NCBI GenBank assembly: GCA_003577275.1
Contig: QEVO01000006.1
Coordinates: 62,001-126,000, forward strand
DNA length: 64,000 bases
Direction: 5' to 3'
DNA from: Pseudomonadota bacterium
Lineage (GTDB): Bacteria; Pseudomonadota; Alphaproteobacteria; Sphingomonadales; Govanellaceae
Part shown: positions 9,494 to 18,761 of the stretch, piece by piece
Layout of the letters: each line of letters begins with the position of its first letter
How positions within the stretch are numbered: position 1 is the first letter of the stretch
Position numbers and translations under genes: made by a program
The notes under the pieces: model-generated
What the model was told of the DNA's origin: nothing
The model's input: only the letters and a program-made list of their open reading frames with translations
Databases searched by the model: none

Positions 9494-10399
9494 ATGAATG
9501 ATCGCGCGCTGACAATGGAGCATACGGCTGATGAGGCGAGCATCGCCTCCGCCGCCGATTTCTTGGCGCTCCTCAAACCTCGGGTCATGTCGCTGGTGGT
9601 GTTCACGGCGCTGGTCGGCCTTCTCCTGGCGCCGGGCGAAATACATCCGGTGATCGCCTTTACCGCCATCATGTGCATCGCGGTGGGAGCCGGCGCATCG
9701 GGCTGCCTTAACATGTGGTACGACGCCGACATCGACGCCCGTATGCGTCGCACCCGTGGCCGTCCGGTGCCGGCGGGCCGCATCAGCCGCGGCGAAGCGC
9801 TGGGCTTCGGCGCTACCCTATCCGTCGCCTCCGTGGTGATGATGGGCCTCGTCGTCAATCTGGTGGCGGCGGGTCTGTTGGCGTTGACCATCGCTTATTA
9901 TCTCTTCATTTATACCATGTGGCTGAAGCGGCGCACGCCGCAGAACATCGTCATCGGCGGCGCAGCGGGAGCGTTTCCGCCGATGATCGGCTGGGCGGCG
10001 GTCACCGGCTCTGTGAGCGTGGAGTCGCTGATCCTGTTCGCCATCATTTTCTTCTGGACGCCGCCGCACTTCTGGGCGCTGTCGTTGTTCATCAGCGACG
10101 ACTACAAGGCGGCGGGGGTGCCGATGCTGCCGGTGGTGGCCGGCCCGCTGGAAACGCGGCGGCAGATTTTCTTCTATTCGCTGCTCTTGGCGCCATTGGG
10201 CGTAGCGCCGTTCGCCATCGGCATGAGCGGTCTGCTCTATGGCATTGGCGCGGCGCTGCTGGGCGTGGCGTTCCTGGCGCTGGCGGCGCGGGTATGGCGG
10301 CGGGGCGAGACGATGGACGCGCGCCGATTGTTTCTGTTCTCGATTGTCTATCTGGCGGCGCTGTTTCTGCTGCTGCCCCTCGACAAGGCATTGTCTTGA
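9494..10399 (+). CDS. ctaB: Heme O synthase (protoheme IX farnesyltransferase)
   Basis: Integral membrane UbiA-family prenyltransferase that adds a farnesyl group to heme b to make heme o, the precursor of heme a for the aa3 oxidase. The 301-residue protein has the allylic-diphosphate motif [19 protein letters not shown] near residues 74-92 and a second loop [26 protein letters not shown], with about nine hydrophobic helices. A second ATG at 9515 is possible; the ATG at 9494 is kept as the longer start. It precedes coxF and ctaG, the standard alphaproteobacterial order. Confidence 0.97.
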   Translation: MNDRALTMEHTADEASIASAADFLALLKPRVMSLVVFTALVGLLLAPGEIHPVIAFTAIMCIAVGAGASGCLNMWYDADIDARMRRTRGRPVPAGRISRGEALGFGATLSVASVVMMGLVVNLVAAGLLALTIAYYLFIYTMWLKRRTPQNIVIGGAAGAFPPMIGWAAVTGSVSVESLILFAIIFFWTPPHFWALSLFISDDYKAAGVPMLPVVAGPLETRRQIFFYSLLLAPLGVAPFAIGMSGLLYGIGAALLGVAFLALAARVWRRGETMDARRLFLFSIVYLAALFLLLPLDKALS

Positions 10400-10404
10400 C
10401 CAGC

Positions 10405-10524
10405 ATGGCCATCAGCGACGAACATAAAAAGCGGCGTGGACGCAATTATGCGCTGGGGGGCGTATTGCTGGGGCTGGTGGTGCTGTTTTTCTTCATCACC
10501 ATCGCCAAGATGAGCGGTAATTGA
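10405..10524 (+). CDS. Small CoxF-like membrane protein
   Basis: A 39-residue protein with a charged N-terminus (MAISDEHKKRRGRNYALGG) and one membrane helix (VLLGLVVLFFFITIAKM). The position between ctaB and ctaG and the KKRRGRN...ALGG...VVLFFFITI pattern match the small CoxF-type protein found at this place in alphaproteobacterial oxidase operons. It presumably helps oxidase assembly but its exact role is not settled. It starts 5 bases after the ctaB stop and ends 4 bases before ctaG. Confidence 0.8.
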   Translation: MAISDEHKKRRGRNYALGGVLLGLVVLFFFITIAKMSGN

Positions 10525-10528
10525 AACG

Positions 10529-11083
10529 ATGACGGCGACAGCGGCTCCCCATAATCGCAATCTGCGCACCGCGCTTGTGATGGGCGCGCTGGCGCTTGCC
10601 ATGGTGGGCTTGGCGTTCGCCTCCGCGCCGCTTTATCGTCTGTTCTGTCAGGTGACGGGCTACGGCGGCACGACGCAAGTGGCGACCAACGCCTATGACG
10701 CGCCCATTCTGAACCGCCAGATGACGGTCAGCTTCACCGCCGATGCCGCGCCCGCGCTGCCCTGGCGCTTCGAGCCGGTGCAAAAGCATGTGCGCCTCAA
10801 GGTCGGCGAGGAAGCGCTGGTTTTCTATCGCGTCACCAATTTGAGCGATGAGGAAATGGTGGGCACGGCGACGTTTAACGTCACACCCCACAAGGCGGGG
10901 CCGTACTTCAGCAAGATCGAGTGTTTTTGCTTCACCGAACAACGCCTGGCGGCGGGTGAATCGCGGGAAATGCCGGTGACTTTCTTCATCGATCCGGCGA
11001 TCGCCGACGACGCCAATCTCGATGAAGTTAAGGAAATCACGTTGTCCTATACGTTCTTCAAAGCTAAACAAGTAGTAGAGTGA
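10529..11083 (+). CDS. ctaG: Cytochrome c oxidase assembly protein CtaG (Cox11)
   Basis: Membrane-anchored copper chaperone that delivers copper to the CuB site of subunit I. The 184 residues comprise a short cytoplasmic tail, one membrane helix (TALVMGALALAMVGLAFASAPLYRLFCQVTGYGG) ending in the conserved cysteine of YRLFCQ, and a periplasmic immunoglobulin-like domain with the copper motif FSKIECFCFTEQ. The DPAIADD and ITLSYTFFKAK segments are typical of the family. It follows coxF by 4 bases and precedes ctaE. Confidence 0.96.
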   Translation: MTATAAPHNRNLRTALVMGALALAMVGLAFASAPLYRLFCQVTGYGGTTQVATNAYDAPILNRQMTVSFTADAAPALPWRFEPVQKHVRLKVGEEALVFYRVTNLSDEEMVGTATFNVTPHKAGPYFSKIECFCFTEQRLAAGESREMPVTFFIDPAIADDANLDEVKEITLSYTFFKAKQVVE

Positions 11084-11085
11084 GA

Positions 11086-11111
11086 TGGGGCAGGCCGAAA
11101 GGTCTGACCCA
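11086..11111 (+). other. Hairpin between ctaG and ctaE
   Basis: An 11-position stem (11086-11096 with 11101-11111) with one mismatch and a G-T pair closes on a GAAA tetraloop. No T-run follows, so an mRNA-processing or stabilising role is more likely than termination. Confidence 0.45.
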
Positions 11112-11149
11112 GGGGGATTATAAGTAAAACTTCAAGGAGCAAGATCATC

Positions 11150-11956
11150 ATGGCCGATGCACACGCCAGAGATCACGATTACCATCTCGTAGACCCCAGC
11201 CCATGGCCGGTTATCGGCTCGCTTTCCGCCTTCATCATGGCGGTGGGCGCTATTGTCGCCATGCATGACGGCCCCTCGTGGGTGTTCTATCTGGGCGTCG
11301 CTGGCGTTCTTTACACCATGTATGCATGGTGGCGCGATGTGGTCAACGAAGGCGAGTTCCAGGGCTTTCACACCCCGGTGGTGCAGATCGGCCTGCGCTA
11401 CGGCATGATCCTGTTCATCGCCTCCGAGGTGATGTTCTTCCTGGCCTGGTTCTGGGCGTACTTCAACGCCTCCCTGTTTCCCAATGAGGCCATGGGCAAC
11501 ATCTGGCCGCCGCAAGGCATCGAGACCTTCGATCCCTGGCACCTGCCGCTGGTCAATACCCTGATCCTCTTGCTGTCGGGCACCACGGTGACCTGGGCGC
11601 ACCATGCGCTTCTTCACAACAACCGCAAGGGCTTGGTGCAAGGGCTGGTATGCACGGTGCTTCTGGGCGCCGCCTTCACGGCGATCCAGGCCTACGAGTA
11701 TCAACATGCGGCCTTTTCGTTTGCCGGCAACATCTATGGCTCGACCTTCTTCATGGCCACCGGCTTCCACGGCGCGCACGTCATCATCGGCACCATCTTC
11801 CTGGCGGTTTGTCTGCTGCGGGCCATCAAGGGCCATTTCAAGCCCGACCATCATTTCGGCCTTGAAGCAGCGGCCTGGTATTGGCATTTCGTCGACGTGG
11901 TGTGGCTGTTCCTGTTTGCCTGCATCTACGTTTGGGGCAGCGGCGCCGTTGGCTAG
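11150..11956 (+). CDS. ctaE: Cytochrome c oxidase subunit III
   Basis: Seven-helix membrane subunit that stabilises the aa3 oxidase and its proton-uptake path. The 268 residues include [19 protein letters not shown] at the start, [33 protein letters not shown], and the closing helix [21 protein letters not shown], all family hallmarks. The ATG at 11150 follows AAGGAGCAAG by 6-7 bases, a good ribosome site. It is the last structural subunit of the cluster and is followed by DUF983 and SURF1 genes. Confidence 0.97.
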   Translation: MADAHARDHDYHLVDPSPWPVIGSLSAFIMAVGAIVAMHDGPSWVFYLGVAGVLYTMYAWWRDVVNEGEFQGFHTPVVQIGLRYGMILFIASEVMFFLAWFWAYFNASLFPNEAMGNIWPPQGIETFDPWHLPLVNTLILLLSGTTVTWAHHALLHNNRKGLVQGLVCTVLLGAAFTAIQAYEYQHAAFSFAGNIYGSTFFMATGFHGAHVIIGTIFLAVCLLRAIKGHFKPDHHFGLEAAAWYWHFVDVVWLFLFACIYVWGSGAVG

Positions 11957-11968
11957 GCGAGGGACGCC

Positions 11969-12343
11969 ATGGGCGCGGGCAGGATGACAACCGTCTCGCC
12001 CGTGGCGGCTGGCCTGAAATGCCGATGCCCGCGCTGCGGCGAAGGCAAGCTCTATTCTAAATTTCTTACCGTCGCGCCCGCATGCACCGCCTGCGGGCTC
12101 GATTTTTCCAAGGTCGACACCGGCGACGGACCGGCGGTGTTCGTCATTCTCATTTTGGGTTTTCTGGTGGTCGGCGGTGCTCTGGCGCTTGAGATGACCA
12201 TTGCGCCGCCCTACTGGGTCCATTTCGTGCTGTGGCTGCCGTTGACGGTGCTGGGCGTTTTCGTCATGCTGCCGCCGTTCAAGGCGACGCTGATTGCCTT
12301 GCAGTACAAGCACAAGGCGGCCGAGGGTCAGCTCGATGATTAA
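11969..12343 (+). CDS. DUF983 family membrane protein with zinc-ribbon start
   Basis: A 124-residue protein of the DUF983 family. Residues 13-40 form a zinc-ribbon-like knuckle pair (CRCPRCGEGKLY ... CTACGLDF), followed by two membrane helices (VFVILILGFLVVGGALALEM and WVHFVLWLPLTVLGVFVMLPPF). Genes of this family are regularly found between ctaE and surf1 in alphaproteobacteria, implying an oxidase-related but undefined role. Its end overlaps the SURF1 start by 8 bases, so the two are translationally coupled. Confidence 0.85.
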   Translation: MGAGRMTTVSPVAAGLKCRCPRCGEGKLYSKFLTVAPACTACGLDFSKVDTGDGPAVFVILILGFLVVGGALALEMTIAPPYWVHFVLWLPLTVLGVFVMLPPFKATLIALQYKHKAAEGQLDD

Positions 12344-13025
12344 GCGCCTGCTGTGGCCAAGTCTCATCACCTTGGCAGCGTTTGCCCTCCTTACCTTCCT
12401 GGGGCTGTGGCAACTGGAGCGGCTGCAATGGAAGCGGGCGCTCTTGGCTGACATCCATGCCGGGCTGAGCGCGCCGGCGGCGGCGCTGCCCGATGAGATC
12501 GTCGATCCAACATCCTGGAATTACCGCCGGGTGATCGTTGAGGGGCGGTTCGACCACCGCTCGGAACTATATCTTAATGCCATCGGACCGGAAGGCGCGC
12601 CGGGCTACCACGTGCTGACGCCGCTGTTGCGCGGCGAGGCGATGCCGGTGCTCATCAATCGCGGCTGGATCCCCTTGAATGCCAAAACGCCGGGGAAAAG
12701 GGCCGCAGGTCAGGTGACCGGCCCGGTGACGGTGCATGGCGTCGCCCGCGTCCCGCCGCCCGTTCCCTGGCTGGCACCGGCCCCGGATTTGGACGCCGAT
12801 CTGTGGTTCGCCGTTGATTTGGACGCCATGCGCTCGGCGGTGGGATTGCCCTTGGCTCCCCTCATCGTCGAGGCGGACGCGACGCCCAATCCCGGTGGGC
12901 TGCCGCTGGGCGGCCAGACCCGGGTCAACCTGCCCAACAATCACTTGTCCTATGCCATCACCTGGTTCTCGCTGGCCGTTGCGGTGGTGGTCATTTATGT
13001 TGTTTACGCCCGCCGTCGCCGTTAA
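12336..13025 (+). CDS. SURF1 family cytochrome oxidase biogenesis protein
   Basis: SURF1/Shy1 proteins bind heme a and assist its insertion into subunit I. From the ATG at 12336 the protein has 229 residues. It has an N-terminal helix (LLWPSLITLAAFALLTFLGLWQLERLQWKRALL) and a C-terminal helix (HLSYAITWFSLAVAVVVIYVVYARRRR) around a periplasmic domain with YRRVIVEGRFDH, GPEGAPGYHVLTPL and VLINRGWIP, the usual signatures. The open frame begins 42 bases earlier, but that would lie further inside DUF983. Last gene of the oxidase cluster; thrC follows after a short gap. Confidence 0.93.
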   Translation: MIKRLLWPSLITLAAFALLTFLGLWQLERLQWKRALLADIHAGLSAPAAALPDEIVDPTSWNYRRVIVEGRFDHRSELYLNAIGPEGAPGYHVLTPLLRGEAMPVLINRGWIPLNAKTPGKRAAGQVTGPVTVHGVARVPPPVPWLAPAPDLDADLWFAVDLDAMRSAVGLPLAPLIVEADATPNPGGLPLGGQTRVNLPNNHLSYAITWFSLAVAVVVIYVVYARRRR

Positions 13026-13061
13026 TCTACGCCCCGTTTTTTTTTGCCAAGGAGACCTCCG

Positions 13062-14462
13062 GTGCGATACGTCAGCACCCGCGGCCAAGCGCCCGCCCTC
13101 GATTTTGCCGATGTAACCCTCGCCGGACTTGCCCGGGACGGCGGCCTTTATGTGCCGGAGCTGTGGCCGAGCTTTTCCAAAGGCGATATCGCACAGCTTG
13201 CCGGCAAATCTTACGCGGAAGCGGCGGTGCGGGTGATGCGGCCGTTCGTGGCCGGCGCGTTGAGCGAAGAGACATTGGCTGATCTCGTCACGAATGCCTA
13301 TGGCGGTTTTCGTCACGCGGCGGTCGTGCCGCTAGCCCAACTGGACGCCAACGATTGGCTCCTGGAGCTGTTCCATGGTCCGACGCTGGCCTTCAAGGAC
13401 GTGGCGCTCCAGCTTTTGGGCCGGCTGTTCGATCATTTCCTCACCGCCCGGGGCCAGCGGGTGACCATCGTCGGCGCGACCTCGGGCGATACCGGATCGG
13501 CCGCCATCGAGGCCTGCCGCGACCGATCGGCGATCGAGATTTTCATGCTCCACCCGGCGGGCCGGGTATCCGAGGTGCAGCGCCGACAGATGACCACGGT
13601 GTTGTCGCCCAATGTGCACAACATCGCCATTGACGGCACGTTTGACGATTGCCAGGCCATGGTCAAGGCGATGTTCAATGACCTCGCCTTCCGCGACGCC
13701 ATGCAGCTCTCGGCGGTCAATTCCATCAACTGGGCGCGGGTGATGGCGCAGGTGGTTTATTACTTTACTTCGGCAGTGGCCTTGGGCGCGCCGTACCGCC
13801 CGGTCGCCTTCTCGGTGCCGACGGGAAATTTCGGCGATGTCTACGCCGGCTATGTCGCCGCCTGCATGGGGCTGCCGGTGGACAAGCTCATCGTCGCCAC
13901 CAATATCAACGATATCCTGGCCCGCGCCTTGCAGTCGGGCGCTTACGCCAAAGGGGAGGTTTATCCCACCATCACCCCGAGCATGGATATCCAGGTATCG
14001 AGTAATTTCGAACGGCTGATCTTCGATCTCTACGACCGCCAGGGCAAGGCAGTGTCCGATCTGATGGACGCCTTCCAGCGCACCGGGGCGATCACCTTGG
14101 GCGCGGCGCACCTTAAAATGGCGCAGCGGCTGTTTGTCAGCGCGCGGGTCGATGAGGCGGATACCAAGGCGGCCATCGCCGAGGTCTACCGGCGCTCGGG
14201 CGTCCTGATCGATCCCCACACCGCGGTGGGCATCGCCGCCGGTCGGCGGCAGCGGCCCGATCGGGCCGTCCCTCTGGTGTCGCTCGCCACCGCCCATCCG
14301 GCGAAGTTTCCCGAGGCGGTGGCGGCATCGAGCGGTATCGCGCCGAAGCTACCGGCCCATCTGGCCGATCTTCTTAGCCGTCCGGAACGCTGCGCCTCCT
14401 TGCCTAATGACCTTAATCGCGTTCAAGTGTACATTCGCGACACGGTCACAGCGAAAGCGTAA
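13062..14462 (+). CDS. thrC: Threonine synthase
   Basis: PLP enzyme converting O-phosphohomoserine to threonine. The GTG at 13062 is chosen because AAGGAG at 13049-13054 lies 7 bases upstream; a TTG at 13044 in frame has none. The 466-residue protein shows the N-terminal VRYVSTRGQAPALDF, the PLP-lysine motif HGPTLAFKDVALQLLGRLF, the phosphate loop GATSGDTGSAAIEAC, and SVPTGNFGDVYAGY. This is the longer gammaproteobacterial/fungal-like class. A run of nine T at 13037-13045 precedes the ribosome site. The stop overlaps the next gene by one base. Confidence 0.95.
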   Translation: MRYVSTRGQAPALDFADVTLAGLARDGGLYVPELWPSFSKGDIAQLAGKSYAEAAVRVMRPFVAGALSEETLADLVTNAYGGFRHAAVVPLAQLDANDWLLELFHGPTLAFKDVALQLLGRLFDHFLTARGQRVTIVGATSGDTGSAAIEACRDRSAIEIFMLHPAGRVSEVQRRQMTTVLSPNVHNIAIDGTFDDCQAMVKAMFNDLAFRDAMQLSAVNSINWARVMAQVVYYFTSAVALGAPYRPVAFSVPTGNFGDVYAGYVAACMGLPVDKLIVATNINDILARALQSGAYAKGEVYPTITPSMDIQVSSNFERLIFDLYDRQGKAVSDLMDAFQRTGAITLGAAHLKMAQRLFVSARVDEADTKAAIAEVYRRSGVLIDPHTAVGIAAGRRQRPDRAVPLVSLATAHPAKFPEAVAASSGIAPKLPAHLADLLSRPERCASLPNDLNRVQVYIRDTVTAKA

Positions 14463-15724
14463 TGAAGCTTCAGCAAAGCACTCTGCCCAATGGCCTGCGG
14501 GTCGTAACCGAGACGGCGCCCCATTTGGAAAGCGCCACTATCGGCGTATGGGCGGATGTCGGGGCGCGGCACGAGCCGGAGGAGATCAACGGCGTCGCTC
14601 ATATGCTGGAGCACATGGCCTTCAAGGGCACCGCCCGCCGCAGCGCCCGCGCCATCGCCGAGGAGATCGAGGCGGTGGGCGGCTATTTGAATGCCTATAC
14701 CTCCCGCGAGCACACCGTTTATTACGCCCGGGTGCTCAAAGACAATGTGGCGCTGGCTGTTGACCTCCTGTCCGACATTCTACTGCATTCGACCTTCGAC
14801 CCTGACGAGTTGGAGCGCGAACGGCACGTCATCCTCCAGGAAATCGGCCAGGCGCACGATACCCCTGATGATCTGGTGTTCGATCTGTTGCAGGAGGCGT
14901 CCTACCCCGGCCAGGCCATGGGCCGGCCGATCCTGGGCACCGCGCAGACCGTCTCGGCCATGGGGCGGAGCGATCTTGACGGCTATCTGAAAACTCATTA
15001 CCGCGCCGACCGGCTGGTGGTGGTGGGGGCCGGGCGGATCGAGCATCAGGCGCTGGTGGAAATGGTGGCGAATACCCTGGGCAGCGTGCCGGGGCAGCCG
15101 CGGCCGGCGGCGGCGGCGGCGCTATATAACGGCGGCGAGCGGCGGCTGGCCCGTGATCTGGAGCAGGTGCATCTGACCCTGGCCTTTCCCGGCGTATCCT
15201 ATGGCGATCCTGACTATTTCGCCTATCAGGTTTACGCCACGGTCTTGGGCGGCGGCATGTCGTCGCGGCTCTTTCAGGAGGTGCGGGAAGCGCGCGGTCT
15301 GGCCTATTCGGTCTATGCCTACGCCCAATCCTACGTTGATGGCGGCGGGGTTGGCATCTATGCCGGCACCGGGCCGGCGGAGGTGGCCGAGCTGGTGCCG
15401 GTGATCGCCCAGGAAATGCACGCCTTGACCGTCACCGCCAACGAGCCGGAAATCGCCCGCGCCCGGGCGCAATTGAAGGCCGGACTCCTGATGTCGCTGG
15501 AAAGCTCGTCCTCGCGCATGGATCAGATCGGTCGCCAAATGCTGGTCTACGGCCGGGTGCTGCCGATCGAGGAAATCGTTGCCGCCATCGATGCAGTGGA
15601 TGCGGCGGCCGTGCATAAGGTGGCGGCGCGGACCTTAAGCGCCGCGCCCTTGACCCTGGCCGCCATCGGGCCGCTCTCTCAGTTGGAGAGCTACGACGCC
15701 ATCCGCCGGCGCTTCGCCGCCTAA
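14462..15724 (+). CDS. M16 family zinc peptidase (processing-peptidase-like)
   Basis: Insulinase-family metallopeptidase resembling mitochondrial processing peptidase beta. The inverted zinc motif HMLEHMAFKGT has His47, Glu50 and His51, with the third ligand expected in the downstream ERHVILQEIGQAHDTPDDLVFD helix. The C-terminal half has the conserved GGGMSSRLFQEVREARGLAYSVYAY. The 420 residues are normal for the bacterial single-chain form. Its ATG overlaps the thrC TAA, so thrC and this gene are coupled, an arrangement common in alphaproteobacteria. Substrate is unknown. Confidence 0.94.
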   Translation: MKLQQSTLPNGLRVVTETAPHLESATIGVWADVGARHEPEEINGVAHMLEHMAFKGTARRSARAIAEEIEAVGGYLNAYTSREHTVYYARVLKDNVALAVDLLSDILLHSTFDPDELERERHVILQEIGQAHDTPDDLVFDLLQEASYPGQAMGRPILGTAQTVSAMGRSDLDGYLKTHYRADRLVVVGAGRIEHQALVEMVANTLGSVPGQPRPAAAAALYNGGERRLARDLEQVHLTLAFPGVSYGDPDYFAYQVYATVLGGGMSSRLFQEVREARGLAYSVYAYAQSYVDGGGVGIYAGTGPAEVAELVPVIAQEMHALTVTANEPEIARARAQLKAGLLMSLESSSSRMDQIGRQMLVYGRVLPIEEIVAAIDAVDAAAVHKVAARTLSAAPLTLAAIGPLSQLESYDAIRRRFAA

Positions 15725-15746
15725 TGGAATATCAGGCTGTCTGGCC

Positions 15747-16385
15747 TTACTCCAGTGCCGTCGCGATATCCATGAACTGTTCGCTGTCGAAGTAGACGTG
15801 ACGGCACATCAACTCCTCCACCTCCTTGGAACGACCACCCAGAATATGCGCAACAATTAGCCGGTGATCTGCCATGGTCTTTTCTATCCATCCGGGTTTA
15901 TGGTGCTGCTGGCGTATAAAGGGTGCTAATCGTTCGCCAAAATAAGTCACTTGTTCAATGAGCACATCATTGTGAGATGCCGTATAGATCACCTGGTGTA
16001 ATTCGATATTGGCATTATAATAGGCATCTGGGTTGTTGGCTTCCGCTGTGGCCGCACATACCTCTAGGGCCTTCAAAAGACTTTCTTTCTGGTTCGCTTT
16101 GATGCGCTTGGCGGCAAGATTGCCGGCCAGTCCTTCCAGCCCACCCAGCACCTCCATCATCTGTACGATACGCCGCAAAGTAACTCCCCGGACAATGGAA
16201 CTTTGCCGCTTGCGGCGCTCCACCAAGCCAATTGCTTCAAGCTTCATCAGCGCTTCGCGTACTGGTGTTCGCGATACCCCATGAGCTGCCGCAATTTCGG
16301 TCTCATCAAGCTTTGTTCCAGGCTTTAATTGGCCGGACACAATCTGCAGCTCTAATGCGGTTTTGATGCGTTCAGCTTGACTCAT
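15747..16385 (-). CDS. GntR-family (FadR/FCD-type) transcription regulator
   Basis: One-domain HTH plus ligand-binding FCD domain repressor of 212 residues. The winged helix at about 5-65 includes GTKLDETEIAAAHGVSRTPVREALMKLEAIGLVERRKRQSSIVRGV, typical of the subfamily. The all-helical FCD domain follows with NANIELHQVIYTASHNDVL and HRLIVAHILGGRSKEVEELMCRHV, which carry the metal-binding histidines. It is divergent from a TonB-dependent receptor gene, with two TTGT...ACAA palindromes in between that fit FadR-type operators. Local base composition is more AT-rich than the flanks. Likely controls the adjacent catabolic genes; ligand unknown. Confidence 0.93.
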   Translation of the reverse strand: MSQAERIKTALELQIVSGQLKPGTKLDETEIAAAHGVSRTPVREALMKLEAIGLVERRKRQSSIVRGVTLRRIVQMMEVLGGLEGLAGNLAAKRIKANQKESLLKALEVCAATAEANNPDAYYNANIELHQVIYTASHNDVLIEQVTYFGERLAPFIRQQHHKPGWIEKTMADHRLIVAHILGGRSKEVEELMCRHVYFDSEQFMDIATALE

Positions 16386-16483
16386 GGTACCTCACACAGC
16401 CCATCGTGCCCTTTCACCCCACTCAGCATTCATCGCCCTTTCCTCACGGCCTTGGACTCCGTTTATAGGCCGTATCAGCCAAT

Positions 16484-16539
16484 TTGTTATTATACAATGA
16501 TTATTTTTTTGTATGGAAAAATCATATTTGTGTACACAA
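16484..16539. promoter_or_regulatory. Candidate GntR operators upstream of the TonB receptor
   Basis: A perfect 12-bp palindrome TTGTGTACACAA lies at 16528-16539 and a looser TTGT-N6-ACAA at 16484-16497. A TATACT at 16555-16560 with TGTACA 18 bases upstream inside the palindrome could form the receptor promoter. Binding there would block it. Confidence 0.55.
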
Positions 16540-16598
16540 GAAAATAATATTTAGTATACTTGAACTTGCCGAATCATAAAATTTGGGAGCGATCCACC

Positions 16599-18740
16599 AT
16601 GAAACGTTCATCCGCCTTCCTGCCCTCAGCCGTCTCGCCCACTGTCTTGTGCATCTATCTAATCATCAGCCCCACTCCCGTTGTCATGGCGGCAGATACG
16701 TCATCGGTTTGGTTGGAAGAAATTGTCGTTTCTTCCCGCAAACGGGAAGAAAACCTGCAAACAGTACCTGACGCCATTACAGCATTTTCCGAACGGGCTA
16801 TCGAAAGTGCTGGTATCGAGAAGGTGGATGATTTTCTGGCGTTGACGCCCAACTTCGAAATCCGCAACGATCAGCAACCTGGTGTTTTCACGATGACGGT
16901 ACGCGGTGTCAGCCAAGTCCGTAACGGTGAGCCGCCAGTGGCGTTCGTTATCGATGGCGTGACCCTGCCCAGCGTCAACGCCTTCACCCAAGATCTTTAT
17001 GACGTAGAGCGCATTGAAGTTTTAAAAGGTCCACAAGGCGCGCTTTATGGCCGTAATGCCATCGGCGGCGCCATTAACGTCATCACCAAACAACCCAGTA
17101 ATGAATTGGAAGGTTTCGTCAAAGCCCGTGCCGGGAAGGGCAATGACTTTAAAGTCTCTGCTGGCGTATCTGGGGCAATTGTGGAAGACAAGATCCTGGC
17201 CCGTGTATCTGGATATTATCACAACAGTGACGGGTTGCTGAACAACGTCTATCTAAATCAGGATGCCGATTGGGAAGAAAGCGGCGGCTTCCGCGCCCGA
17301 GTGGTCACCTATCTGAATGATAACTTAACGTTGGATGTACGTGGTTCTTATAACAAACTCGAAGCCGGAAGCGCTTATTACGTCAATACGGAATCCACTT
17401 TCATCGGCAATGCTGTGGGCATCATCCAAAGCGATGTGGCTGGAGAGGCGGACGTGGAAATGTGGGACATTTCCGCCAAGCTTGATTGGGAGACATCCGC
17501 TGGAACCCTGACATCGATCACCGGCTATAACGATGTGTACGAACTAAACTATCAGGACATAGACTGGACGCCAATATCGTTTCTGGAAGGGTACTTGCTG
17601 GATGATGTACAAGGATTTACACAGGAAATCCGCTTTACTTCCCCCAGCGATCAACGGTTCCGCTGGTTTGTCGGTAGTTTCTACCAGAATATCGACAAGT
17701 ATCGCCTGACGGATGCCTATGTGAACTTGAATTTTATTCTGAATGGCGACGGGGATCCGGCGGATAAAATACTGGTGCCCGCCGCGTATGCTCCGCAAGA
17801 ACAGGATTATGTGACATATTCTCTGTTTGGCCAGATCAACTACGACATCACTGATCAGTTGGAACTGACACTGGCGCTGCGCTGGGACCGGGACGAGCGG
17901 AACGATTTCCAGGCCAATGCCATACCCGGTGGCCTTGCCAGTTCAGCAACATTCGAGGAAATACAACCCAAGGTGTCGCTGGCATATAAACCAAACGATG
18001 ACCTGTTGTTGTACGCTACTGCCGCGCGCGGCTACCGACCAGGCGGTTTCAACCCGCCGAACACCATTCAGGATGCCTATGGCAAGGAAACGCTTAACAG
18101 CTATGAATTGGGGGTGAAGTCCACCCTGGCCGAAGGCCGCGTCCGCTTCAATGCTGCGGCATTCTATGTGGATTACAGCAATCAGCAGTTCTTCCTGTTG
18201 GAAGTGACGCCTAGCGGCGGGTTGGTGCAATTGCTGGCCAATGGCCAAAGCAGCGAGACTTATGGTTTTGAAGCCGAGCTAACCGCCAGCGTGTTAGATG
18301 GCCTGGATCTGGCCGCAGGCTTTGGCTATACTGACGGTAAAATTAAGGATTTTGGCAGTTTCGCCACCTTTCCTGGCGGCACGGATCGCTTTGATGGCAA
18401 CAAATTACCCAACACCAGCAAATATACCCTTAATCTTTCCGTCCAGTATACCCTGCCGCTTAACGACGAGTTGAACCTTGTGAGCCGCATCGACTTCCGT
18501 CGCATGGGGAAAACCTATTGGGCGCTGGATAATGTCGATACCCAGGGCGGATATAATCTTGTTGACTTGCGGATGGGTATCGAAAACGATGCATGGCGTT
18601 TGACCGCTTATGGGAAAAATGTATTTGACGTAAAGTATACGGAGCAGGCTTTCATTAAAGAATTTTCAGGCTTCGTGACAGATACGGCGTGGCCGTCGAA
18701 ACCAGCATCATGGGGGATTGAAGGCTCTTATAAATTCTAA
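16599..18740 (+). CDS. TonB-dependent outer-membrane receptor
   Basis: TonB-gated 22-strand barrel for import of a scarce or large substrate. From the ATG at 16599 (GGGAG at 16585-16589) it has 713 residues. A signal peptide ends around VVMAADTS, then a TonB box-like EIVVSSRKREENLQTVP. The plug domain at about 45-155 includes GVSQVRNGEPPVAFVIDGVTLP and VERIEVLKGPQGALYGRNAIGGAINVITKQP. The barrel ends in a C-terminal phenylalanine (GIEGSYKF), as required for assembly. It is like the receptors usual in sphingomonad-like catabolic loci. Lower GC than the flanks. It sits between the GntR gene and two hydrolase genes, suggesting uptake of their substrate. Confidence 0.95.
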   Translation: MKRSSAFLPSAVSPTVLCIYLIISPTPVVMAADTSSVWLEEIVVSSRKREENLQTVPDAITAFSERAIESAGIEKVDDFLALTPNFEIRNDQQPGVFTMTVRGVSQVRNGEPPVAFVIDGVTLPSVNAFTQDLYDVERIEVLKGPQGALYGRNAIGGAINVITKQPSNELEGFVKARAGKGNDFKVSAGVSGAIVEDKILARVSGYYHNSDGLLNNVYLNQDADWEESGGFRARVVTYLNDNLTLDVRGSYNKLEAGSAYYVNTESTFIGNAVGIIQSDVAGEADVEMWDISAKLDWETSAGTLTSITGYNDVYELNYQDIDWTPISFLEGYLLDDVQGFTQEIRFTSPSDQRFRWFVGSFYQNIDKYRLTDAYVNLNFILNGDGDPADKILVPAAYAPQEQDYVTYSLFGQINYDITDQLELTLALRWDRDERNDFQANAIPGGLASSATFEEIQPKVSLAYKPNDDLLLYATAARGYRPGGFNPPNTIQDAYGKETLNSYELGVKSTLAEGRVRFNAAAFYVDYSNQQFFLLEVTPSGGLVQLLANGQSSETYGFEAELTASVLDGLDLAAGFGYTDGKIKDFGSFATFPGGTDRFDGNKLPNTSKYTLNLSVQYTLPLNDELNLVSRIDFRRMGKTYWALDNVDTQGGYNLVDLRMGIENDAWRLTAYGKNVFDVKYTEQAFIKEFSGFVTDTAWPSKPASWGIEGSYKF

Positions 18741-18761
18741 ACTCTTTTTGGGAGAAAACCG

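Noticed and set aside
13037-13045. Run of nine T before thrC as a terminator or phase-variation tract
   Set aside because: No stem precedes it, and it is outside coding sequence and upstream of the ribosome site, so neither role is supported.
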